Shown one piece after another: positions 1 to 5,459 of a DNA stretch of 7,880 bases (positions within the stretch are counted from its first letter, which is position 1; every line of letters begins with the position of its first letter). Location of the stretch: the NCBI GenBank assembly GCA_030147325.1, contig JASLAA010000109.1:1-7880 (forward strand), read 5' to 3'. Position numbers and translations under genes: made by a program. Under the pieces are notes generated by a model. That model ran no database searches. It was not told where the DNA came from and saw only the letters and a list, made by a program, of their open reading frames with translations. Source of the stretch: Arthrobacter sp. Lineage in GTDB: Bacteria; Actinomycetota; Actinomycetes; Actinomycetales; Micrococcaceae.

Positions 1-720
1 CTCGAGCCGGACATCATCGATCTTGGGGAGGACGACGACCCCGCGACGGAGCCGGTCCCGAAGGTCGCCGAGGTGCTCGGAACTGTCGCCGCAGCCCCGG
101 GAACGGCCCCGGCCGCAGCCCCGGGAACTGTCGCCGCAGCCCCGGGAACGGCCCCGGCCGTGTCCCCTGACGTGCAGGAGGCCGAGCTGGAGGACGCAGA
201 GGAACCCGAGCTGGAGGCAGTGCCGGAACCCGTGCTGGAGGACGTGCCGGAACCCGTACAGGTACCCGAGCTGGAGGTTGAGCAGGAGCCCGAGCTGGAG
301 GACGTGCCGGAACCTGCCCAAGAGCCTGTCGAGAAGCACTTGGAGGAGCCCTCGGACGGCACGAGGAGCGGTGATTTGGACGGGACGGAGCAGGCGGGCG
401 GCGCAGACACGGTGGTCGAGGTGCCACCTGCTGCTGCCGTCGGGGACGACACCGCAGCTCAAGCCGGCGAAGCGTCGCCGGTGAGCGAATCCTCCCCTCC
501 GGTACAGGCGCTCCAGACGGAGATGCTCTTCAGCATGGACGGGTCCGCTGGATCGGACCTCTTCGGCGAGACGGCCGAGCCGGTGGATGAGAGCCTGCCG
601 GCAACCAGCCCGGCCGCGGACGGCCCGCACTCCGGCGACCAGCCTGCGCCTGCCGCATCGGCACCCCGACGGAAGCGCACGAGCAAGCCCACGCAGCAGG
701 ATGACGTCGTCGATGACTGA
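1..720 (+). CDS. C-terminal part of an unrecognised protein with an acidic, repeat-rich tail (5' end outside window)
   Basis: The reading frame is open from the first base to TGA at 718-720, so 239 residues of a longer protein are visible. A GTG at 73 is possible as a start, but nothing resembling a ribosome binding site marks it and the frame continues upstream. The visible part has no fold I recognise. It is rich in Ala, Pro, Glu and Asp and is very probably disordered. Residues 27-56 are two 15-residue Gly-Thr-Ala-Pro repeats; residues 62-105 are 8-residue repeats like ELEDVPEP; a looser Ala/Pro/Ser region follows, and the end is a basic PRRKRTSKP patch before an acidic QQDDVVDD tail. There is no membrane segment. 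In M. tuberculosis the gene at this place (Rv1691) encodes a TPR-type protein, so the missing N-terminal part may be a TPR domain; that is inference from gene order only. The stop overlaps the start of the HAD gene, which suggests translational coupling. Confidence 0.75.
   Translation, partial: LEPDIIDLGEDDDPATEPVPKVAEVLGTVAAAPGTAPAAAPGTVAAAPGTAPAVSPDVQEAELEDAEEPELEAVPEPVLEDVPEPVQVPELEVEQEPELEDVPEPAQEPVEKHLEEPSDGTRSGDLDGTEQAGGADTVVEVPPAAAVGDDTAAQAGEASPVSESSPPVQALQTEMLFSMDGSAGSDLFGETAEPVDESLPATSPAADGPHSGDQPAPAASAPRRKRTSKPTQQDDVVDD
79..168 (+). repeat. Tandem 45-bp direct repeat, two copies, in frame
   Basis: Copy 1 (79-123) encodes GTVAAAPGTAPAAAP and copy 2 (124-168) encodes GTVAAAPGTAPAVSP. 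The first 37 bases of each copy (79-115 and 124-160) are identical, third codon positions included, which points to recent duplication or ongoing homogenisation. Each unit also has an internal echo, with GGAACT and GGAACG opening its two halves. Confidence 0.9.
184..315 (+). repeat. 24-bp minisatellite encoding acidic ELEDVPEP-type octapeptides
   Basis: Five 24-base units start at 184, 208, 232, 268 and 292. They encode ELEDAEEP, ELEAVPEP, VLEDVPEP, ELEVEQEP and ELEDVPEP. A 12-base half unit (256-267, VQVP) separates the third and fourth. Every unit keeps CTGGAG near its start and a Glu-Pro pair at its end. All lengths are multiples of three, so gain or loss of units would keep the frame. The product would be a strongly acidic, extended linker. 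Confidence 0.9.
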
Positions 721-1702
721 GCGCCTGATCGACGGATACGACGGCATCCTGGCGGACCTGGACGGCGTGGTGTACGCCGGACCGCGAGCCATCCCTGGAG
801 CGACGGAGGCACTCGAGCGCCTCGGGGTGGAAGGCAAGAGCCTCGCCTACGTGACGAACAACGCCTCGCGCTCCTCCGAGCAGGTCGCCTCGCACCTCCG
901 GGAACTCGGGGCACCTGCACGCGCGGAACAGGTCTTCGGTTCCGCCCTTGCCGGTGCGGAGCTGCTCGCAGCACAGGTCCATCCGGGTGCGTCCGTCCTG
1001 GTGGTCGGAAGCGCGACGCTCGCGGACGCCGTCCGGGCCCAGGGACTCGCCGTCGTGGCATCTGCGGAAGACGCCCCGGACGCGGTGATCCAGGGATTCT
1101 CCCCCGACATCGGCTGGAAGGATCTCGCCGAAGCCGCCTACGCCGTCGCGGCCGGTGCCACCTGGGTCGCGACGAACACCGACATGTCCATCCCACAGGA
1201 ACGCGGAATCGCTCCGGGAAACGGGACCCTGGTGGGGGCGGTCGCCGCAGCCACGGGGAAGGCCCCCCTCGTGGCGGGGAAGCCGGAGGCTGCACTCTTC
1301 GAGACCGCGGCACGCCATTCAGGGGTGCAGCGGGCCCTCGTCGTGGGGGATCGGCTCGACACCGACATCCTGGGCGGGAACCGCGCCGGCATGGCGACGG
1401 CACTGGTCCTCACGGGAGTGGACACCGTCCGCACGGCTCTGGCGGCGACGGTCGACGAGAGGCCGGAGTACATCATCGGCTCCCTCGCCGAGCTGTACGA
1501 GGAGTATCCGACGATCAGCGTCGACGGCGATACCCATGCGTGCCGGAAGTCCACCGCGCGCGTCACGGGATCCGTCGTGACGGTCAGCGGCCCGGAGGAC
1601 GACGTCGACAGCTGGCGGGCAGCCTGCGCCGCATGGTGGGCTGCGTACCCCGCAGCGGCACCGGAGGTCGCACCCGACGTCGTCTTCCCGGCAGCAGGGT
1701 GA
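713..1702 (+). CDS. HAD-superfamily IIA phosphatase, probable glycerol-3-phosphate phosphatase (Rv1692-like)
   Basis: This 329-residue cytosolic phosphatase shows all four HAD motifs. Motif I is DLDGVVY, with the nucleophile D15 and the acid D17; motif II is VTNNASRSS with T48; motif III is AGKPEAALFE with K190; motif IV is GDRLDTDILGGNRAGM with D213 and D218 for magnesium. The large cap between motifs II and III is the type IIA form. The closest family member I know at this chromosomal position is M. tuberculosis Rv1692, which dephosphorylates glycerol 3-phosphate during phospholipid head-group recycling; substrate is transferred by analogy. After about residue 265 there is an extension of some 65 residues with several Trp and Ala-rich stretches, outside the catalytic core. 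The start is uncertain: ATG 713 overlaps the upstream stop as ATGACTGA, while in-frame ATG 701 follows AGG with no spacing. I prefer 713, whose AGG lies 12 bases upstream, so neither ribosome binding site is good and coupling to the upstream gene is likely. Confidence 0.9.
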   Translation: MTERLIDGYDGILADLDGVVYAGPRAIPGATEALERLGVEGKSLAYVTNNASRSSEQVASHLRELGAPARAEQVFGSALAGAELLAAQVHPGASVLVVGSATLADAVRAQGLAVVASAEDAPDAVIQGFSPDIGWKDLAEAAYAVAAGATWVATNTDMSIPQERGIAPGNGTLVGAVAAATGKAPLVAGKPEAALFETAARHSGVQRALVVGDRLDTDILGGNRAGMATALVLTGVDTVRTALAATVDERPEYIIGSLAELYEEYPTISVDGDTHACRKSTARVTGSVVTVSGPEDDVDSWRAACAAWWAAYPAAAPEVAPDVVFPAAG

Positions 1703-1703
1703 G

Positions 1704-1751
1704 ATGACCGTGCACGGAGCATCCCGGAACTCACGGAGGGACCCTCGGTGA
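1704..1751 (+). other. Possible 15-codon leader mini-ORF between the HAD gene and the small-protein gene
   Basis: ATG at 1704, one base after the HAD stop, opens a frame encoding MTVHGASRNSRRDPR that ends in TGA at 1749-1751. That stop overlaps the GTG start of the next gene as GTGA, the usual coupling arrangement. AGGG at 1696-1699 lies four bases before the ATG. The frame contains a shifted partial copy of the next gene's start, so it may be only a by-product of that duplication. Nothing shows it is translated. Confidence 0.2.
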
Positions 1752-1767
1752 CGAAGCATCCCGGAAC
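1710..1767 (+). repeat. Imperfect direct duplication of the start of the small-protein gene
   Basis: AGCATCCCGGAAC occurs at 1718-1730 and again at 1755-1767. The match extends upstream to ACGG/ACGA (16 of 17 bases from 1714 and 1751), and with one inserted base back to a GTG in each copy (1710 and 1748). The downstream copy is the true gene start; the upstream copy is out of frame with it because of the extra base. The palindrome over the ribosome binding site lies between the two copies. Confidence 0.8.
1731..1751 (+). promoter_or_regulatory. Palindrome spanning the Shine-Dalgarno and GTG start of the small-protein gene
   Basis: The arms TCACGGAGGG (1731-1740) and CCCTCGGTGA (1742-1751) are reverse complements at 9 of 10 positions around a central A1741; the only mismatch is G1735 against G1747. 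The left arm contains the Shine-Dalgarno GGAGGG (1735-1740), and the right arm contains the GTG start (1748-1750). The spacing between them is an ideal seven bases. As RNA it could fold as two four-pair stems separated by the mismatch, with a three-base loop, hiding both signals. As DNA it also resembles an operator. Ribosomes coming from the HAD gene or the mini-ORF could open it. The structure is seen; any function is inferred. Confidence 0.5.
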
Positions 1768-1963
1768 CCCCGACGACACCGGTGGAACGCCGTCCCCGAC
1801 GGGTGATCCGCAGATCGACAGCATCCTCGCGGGACTCGACGGGCTGGCGGATCGTCCGGTGTCCGAGCATGCCGACGTGTATCTCGAGCTCCTCAACCGG
1901 CTGGGCGGCGAGCTCAACCCGGAGCAGAAGCTCCGCCAGGCAGGAGCCCATGGCGCGCTGTGA
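1748..1963 (+). CDS. Small conserved actinobacterial protein (Rv1693-like), function unknown
   Basis: The GTG start at 1748 is preceded by a strong GGAGGG with seven-base spacing, which fixes the start. The 71-residue product has a Pro/Thr/Gly-rich N-terminus (residues 1-20), then a soluble amphipathic part, DPQIDSILAGLDGLADRPVS followed by EHADVYLELLNRLGGELN, likely forming two short helices. This D-x-L-x-x-L-x-D-R-P-(V/L)-x-E-H-x-x-x-Y pattern is what I expect of the short protein encoded between the HAD phosphatase and tlyA in actinobacteria (Rv1693 in M. tuberculosis). No function is known to me. There is no signal peptide, Cys pair or membrane segment. Its last 14 bases overlap the tlyA start, so the two are probably translationally coupled, and its own start lies in the palindrome described separately. 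A partner role for a neighbouring product is possible but unsupported. Confidence 0.8.
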   Translation: MTKHPGTPDDTGGTPSPTGDPQIDSILAGLDGLADRPVSEHADVYLELLNRLGGELNPEQKLRQAGAHGAL

Positions 1964-2801
1964 CCAGGAGCTCGTGACCCGGGGTCTTGCGCGCTCCCGC
2001 TCCCACGCCGCACAGCTGATCTCTGCCGGGCGCGTCCTGAGGGACGGCACGGTGGTCCTGAAGGCATCGGCGGCCGTCCTGCCCGGGCACACGCTCGAAG
2101 TGGAGGGTCTCGGCGAGGACTACGTGAGCCGAGCCGGCAACAAGCTCGACGGCGCACTGCGGGCCTTCCCGGACGTGGTTCCGACGGGCAGGAGGTGTCT
2201 CGACGCAGGCGCATCCACAGGAGGGTTCACCGACGTCCTCCTGCGCCGCGGAGCACGGGAGATCGCCGCCGTCGACGTCGGCCACGGCCAGCTCGTGCAG
2301 CACCTGCGGGACGATCCGCGCGTGCACGTCTTCGAGGGCATGAACGTGCGCCAGCTGGAGGCCGAGGACATCGGCGGGCGGGTCGACCTGACCGTCGCGG
2401 ACCTGTCCTTCATCTCGCTGCGTCTCGTGCTGGCTGCCCTCGCCGGGGCCACCCGACCGGGTGGGGACCTGGTGCTGATGGTCAAACCGCAGTTCGAGGT
2501 CGGGCGCAGCGCCCTGAACCGACTCGGCGTCGTGACCTCCACCGAGGCCCGACGTCGGGCCGTGGCGGGTGTGCTCGGGTGCGCCCTCGCACACGGGCTG
2601 GATGTCGCCGGCGTTGCCCGCAGCGAACTACCGGGCCAGGACGGCAATGTGGAGTACTTCGTGTGGATAAAGGTGCCGTCGACGGCTTTGATGCCTAGGA
2701 TCGGAGAGGAGCTGGACCGATTGACGGACCAGGTGCTCGCCGAGGGCAACCTCTTCCCGCGACCGTCCCGCCCGACCGATCAGACGGAGCTTGATGAGTA
2801 G
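1950..2801 (+). CDS. tlyA: TlyA-family 16S/23S rRNA (cytidine-2'-O)-methyltransferase
   Basis: TlyA uses S-adenosylmethionine to 2'-O-methylate cytidines in ribosomal RNA (16S C1409 and 23S C1920 in mycobacteria); loss gives capreomycin resistance there. The 283-residue product has an N-terminal S4 RNA-binding domain (about residues 1-57, with RGLARSRSHAAQLI) and a Rossmann methyltransferase domain (about 62-250). CLDAGASTGGFTDVLLRRGA is the SAM-binding loop. The catalytic tetrad is complete: K65 (GNKL), D151 (VADLSF), K179 (VKPQFEVG) and E235 (NVEYF). The linker that is RAWV in M. tuberculosis reads EDYV here. The N-terminus resembles the longer type II TlyA, which modifies both subunits. 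The chosen ATG 1950 follows AGGAG (1942-1946) at only three bases; an in-frame GTG at 1974 has the same AGGAG spacing and would remove eight residues. The stop overlaps nadK by eight bases. A C-terminal tail of about 30 residues is variable in the family. Confidence 0.95.
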   Translation: MARCDQELVTRGLARSRSHAAQLISAGRVLRDGTVVLKASAAVLPGHTLEVEGLGEDYVSRAGNKLDGALRAFPDVVPTGRRCLDAGASTGGFTDVLLRRGAREIAAVDVGHGQLVQHLRDDPRVHVFEGMNVRQLEAEDIGGRVDLTVADLSFISLRLVLAALAGATRPGGDLVLMVKPQFEVGRSALNRLGVVTSTEARRRAVAGVLGCALAHGLDVAGVARSELPGQDGNVEYFVWIKVPSTALMPRIGEELDRLTDQVLAEGNLFPRPSRPTDQTELDE

Positions 2802-3720
2802 ACGAATACTGGTGCTCGCGCATACCGGCCGCAGGAACGCGATGATCGCGGCGCAGGAGGCATGCACCCGCCTGCACGAACTCGGCCTGCAGCCGGTCAT
2901 GCGCCCCGAAGAGCTCGCCGACCTCCAGGGGGAGTACGGTGAGCTGGCCGCGCCCACCGAAGTGCTCGGGGAGGGCGTCGACTTCGGCGACGTCGAGCTC
3001 GTCATGGTGCTGGGGGGCGACGGCACCATCCTCCGCGCGGCCGAGCTCGTACGCGAGGCGGACATCCCCCTGCTCGGCGTCAACCTCGGTCATGTCGGAT
3101 TCCTCGCGGAGAGCGAGCGCGCGGACCTCGAGGAGACCGTGCGCTGGGTTGCCGACCGCAGCTACACGGTGGAGGAACGAACCACCATCGAGGTCCTCGT
3201 GTGGTTCGGCGGAGAGCTGCTGGGTAGCAGCTGGGCGCTGAACGAGGCCGCGGTCGAGAAAGCGAACCGTGAGCGCATGATCGAGGTGGTCATGGAGGTC
3301 GACGGGCGTCCCGTGAGTTCCTTCGGCTGCGACGGCGTCGTCCTCGCCACCCCGACCGGGTCGACGGCGTACGCGTTCTCCGCCAGCGGTCCGATCGTCT
3401 GGCCCGAGGTCGAGGCGCTGCTCATGGTGCCCATCAGCGCACACGCCCTGTTCGCGAAGCCGCTCGTCGTGGCGCCGACGTCGGTCCTCGCCGTCGAGCT
3501 CCTGGCGCGCACCGACGCGGCCGGTGTCCTGTGGTGTGACGGCCGCCGCAGCATCGATCTGCCGCCGGGCTCACGCGTCGAGGTACGGCGGTCGGAGCAC
3601 CCGGTACGGCTGGCCCGGACGCGACAGACGCCGTTCTCGGAGCGGCTGGTCCGCAAGTTCGAGCTCCCGATCCAGGGCTGGCGCGGCCCGGTGCAGCAGC
3701 AGGACGGGTCGTCACGATGA
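2794..3720 (+). CDS. nadK: NAD kinase
   Basis: NadK (also ppnK) phosphorylates NAD to NADP in the cytosol, the only known route to NADP in bacteria. The 308-residue length matches actinobacterial members (about 307). Conserved motifs are in order: LGGDGTILRAAE, with GGDG at residues 74-77 and D76 as catalytic base; LGVNLGHVGFLAE; LNEAAVEK with N150-E151; CDGVVLATPTGSTAYAFSAS, with TPTGSTAY at 186-193; and PISAHALFAKPLVV. It is full length and intact. ATG 2794 is preferred over TTG 2791 because GGAG (2786-2789) then sits four bases away instead of one. It overlaps the tlyA stop as ATGAGTAG and shares ATGA with recN at its end, so it is expected to be translated from the same message. Confidence 0.95.
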   Translation: MSRRILVLAHTGRRNAMIAAQEACTRLHELGLQPVMRPEELADLQGEYGELAAPTEVLGEGVDFGDVELVMVLGGDGTILRAAELVREADIPLLGVNLGHVGFLAESERADLEETVRWVADRSYTVEERTTIEVLVWFGGELLGSSWALNEAAVEKANRERMIEVVMEVDGRPVSSFGCDGVVLATPTGSTAYAFSASGPIVWPEVEALLMVPISAHALFAKPLVVAPTSVLAVELLARTDAAGVLWCDGRRSIDLPPGSRVEVRRSEHPVRLARTRQTPFSERLVRKFELPIQGWRGPVQQQDGSSR

Positions 3721-5444
3721 TCGAGGAGATGCGGATACGGGACCTCGGGGTCATCACCGACGCGACGCTCAGCCTGGGTCCGGGTCTGACGGTCGTGACC
3801 GGTGAGACCGGAGCCGGAAAGACGATGGTCATCACCGCACTCGGGCTGCTGCGCGGCGCCCGGTCCGACGCCGGGGCGGTCCGCCTCAACGCGAAATCGG
3901 CCTCCGCGGAGGCCGTGCTCCGGCTCGATCCGGGCAGCCCTGCCGCGGTCAGGGCCGCCGAGGCCGGCGGGACCCTCGAGGAGTACGACGGCGTGGCCGA
4001 GCTGATCCTCGCCCGTACCGTCACGAGCGAGGGGCGCAGCCGGGCCTACGTCGGAGGCCGTGCAGCGCCGGTCGGTGTACTGGCCGAGCTCGGGGACCAG
4101 CTCGTCGTCGTGCACGGACAGTCCGACCAGCTGCGCCTCAAGGGTGCCCCCGCGCAACGCCAGGCGCTCGACAAGTTCGGAGGGAAGCCGCTCGACGAAG
4201 CCAGCCGGGCCTACGGCGAGGCCTTCCGCCAGTGGCGTGACGCCGTCGCGGAACGCGAGCGCTTGAGGGGCGAGGCCCGTGAGAGGCTCCGGGAGGCCGA
4301 GGGCCTGGAGGCCGCCGTCGCCGAGATCGGGACCGTCGACCCGCAGGCGGGCGAGGACGCCGCGCTGAAGGCCGAATCGATGCGCCTCGGCAACCTCGAG
4401 GAACTACGGAACGCCGCCCTGCTGGCCCATCAGGCACTCGTCTCGGACGACGTGGGTGCGGGCGCCGATGCGGTGTCGCTCGTGGACGAGGCGAAGCGCC
4501 AGCTCGAAGCAGTCGCGGAGCACGACGCCGACCTGGGCCGTCTCGCCGAGAGACTCGCGGAGGTCGGCTATCTCCTGGCCGACATCTCCGCGGACCTCGC
4601 CGGCTACGGGACCTCCCTCGACGGCGAGGCCGCGGGCCGGCTGGAGGAGGTCGAGTCGCGACGCGCGGCGCTCTCCGTGCTGGTGCGGAAGTACGCGCCC
4701 TCGATCGACGAGGTGCTGGCATGGCAGGATGACGCCGTCAAGCGACTGCTCGAGCTCGGCAGCGACTCGTCGAGGGTGGACGAGCTGGACGATGTCATCG
4801 ATGGCCTCGACCGCCAGGTGCATGAGCTGGCCACGGCGCTGTCCGCGCTTCGGCTCACGGCCGCGGAGTCCCTGGCGACGAAGGTCAGCGACGAGCTGAC
4901 AGCCCTCGCGATGCCTGATGCCCAGCTGCTGATCGAGGTGGCGCCGGCCGAGGCGCTGACCGTCCACGGGGCCGACGACATCTCGTTCAACCTCCAGCCG
5001 CATCCCGGCTCGGCGCCGCGCGCGCTGGGCAAGGGGGCCTCGGGGGGCGAGCTCTCGCGGGTGATGCTGGCCATCGAGGTGGTTCTCGCGGCCGTCGATC
5101 CGGTCCCCACCTTCGTCTTCGACGAGGTCGACGCAGGCGTAGGAGGCAAGGCCGCCGTCGAGATCGGGCGCCGCCTCGCGATGCTGGCCGAGCACGTGCA
5201 GGTCATCGTTGTCACCCACCTGCCGCAGGTGGCGGCCTTCGCCGCGCGGCACATCCGTGTCACCAAGAATGTCTCGCGCGACGGCGAGGGCGGGGGCGTG
5301 ACCGCCAGTGACGTCGAGGTCCTGCCCGAGGAGGAGCGCGTGCGCGAGCTGGCGAGGATGCTTGCGGGCCAGGAGGACTCCGCATCGGCGCGGGCCCACG
5401 CAGAGGAACTGCTCGCCGATGCTGCCCGCACAGTGTCTCGGTGA
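3717..5444 (+). CDS. recN: DNA repair protein RecN (SMC-like ATPase)
   Basis: RecN is an SMC-family ATPase that tethers DNA ends and helps RecA in double-strand-break repair. The 575-residue product is close to the usual length. The Walker A GETGAGKT is at residues 29-36 after a typical start (RIRDLGVITDATLSLGPGL). HGQSDQ at 133-138 is the Q-loop region. Residues of roughly 150-380 are rich in Arg, Glu, Ala and Leu and should form the antiparallel coiled coil. The ABC signature KGASGGELSRVM starts at 439, the Walker B TFVFDEVDAG has D469-E470, and VIVVTHLPQVAAFA is the H-loop. All ATPase motifs are present. ATG 3717 overlaps the nadK stop by four bases (ATGA). I see no actinobacterial SOS box (GAAC-N4-GTTC) just upstream, so expression as part of the operon is more likely than a private LexA promoter. 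The stop codon TGA doubles as part of the proposed pyrG promoter. Confidence 0.95.
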   Translation: MIEEMRIRDLGVITDATLSLGPGLTVVTGETGAGKTMVITALGLLRGARSDAGAVRLNAKSASAEAVLRLDPGSPAAVRAAEAGGTLEEYDGVAELILARTVTSEGRSRAYVGGRAAPVGVLAELGDQLVVVHGQSDQLRLKGAPAQRQALDKFGGKPLDEASRAYGEAFRQWRDAVAERERLRGEARERLREAEGLEAAVAEIGTVDPQAGEDAALKAESMRLGNLEELRNAALLAHQALVSDDVGAGADAVSLVDEAKRQLEAVAEHDADLGRLAERLAEVGYLLADISADLAGYGTSLDGEAAGRLEEVESRRAALSVLVRKYAPSIDEVLAWQDDAVKRLLELGSDSSRVDELDDVIDGLDRQVHELATALSALRLTAAESLATKVSDELTALAMPDAQLLIEVAPAEALTVHGADDISFNLQPHPGSAPRALGKGASGGELSRVMLAIEVVLAAVDPVPTFVFDEVDAGVGGKAAVEIGRRLAMLAEHVQVIVVTHLPQVAAFAARHIRVTKNVSRDGEGGGVTASDVEVLPEEERVRELARMLAGQEDSASARAHAEELLADAARTVSR

Positions 5445-5459
5445 TAGGCTCGAATTCCG
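5442..5459 (+). promoter_or_regulatory. Predicted extended -10 promoter for leaderless pyrG mRNA
   Basis: TGATAGGCT (5442-5450) fits an extended -10 (TGn directly before a TAnnnT hexamer, TAGGCT at 5445-5450). The TG belongs to the recN stop codon. The GTG proposed as the pyrG start begins eight bases after the hexamer, within the normal window for the transcription start. This is the classic actinobacterial leaderless arrangement. Only a weak -35 candidate (CTGCCC, 5422-5427, 17-base spacer) is visible, which an extended -10 can tolerate. There is no good Shine-Dalgarno for either possible GTG. Not proven without mapped 5' ends. Confidence 0.6.

Noticed and set aside
23..484. Alternative + strand frame and - strand frame (14-427) over the repeat region
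   Set aside because: Both are Arg/Pro/Ser-rich shadows. The 45- and 24-bp units have lengths divisible by three and keep any frame open, so openness is not evidence. Only frame 1 leads into a stop overlapping the next start.
1718..1767. The direct repeats flanking a palindrome as a tiny transposon footprint with target duplication
   Set aside because: The interior is only about 24 bases and is the functional SD and start codon; the repeats include coding sequence and a GTG. Partial tandem duplication explains it better.
1782..1949. Upstream extension of the tlyA frame over the small gene
   Set aside because: The translated sequence is Ser/Arg-rich shadow; the S4 domain begins right after ATG 1950.
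2696..2701. TAGGAT inside tlyA as a -10 for nadK
   Set aside because: It fits TAnnnT but has no TG extension or good -35, lies over 90 bases before nadK, and occurs by chance at this frequency.
3600..3720. LexA/SOS box for recN
   Set aside because: No GAAC-N4-GTTC pattern is present before the start; a GTTC occurs without its partner half.
4404..5399. A 331-codon open frame on the - strand within recN
   Set aside because: Same in-register effect; the + strand frame encodes full RecN motifs in order.
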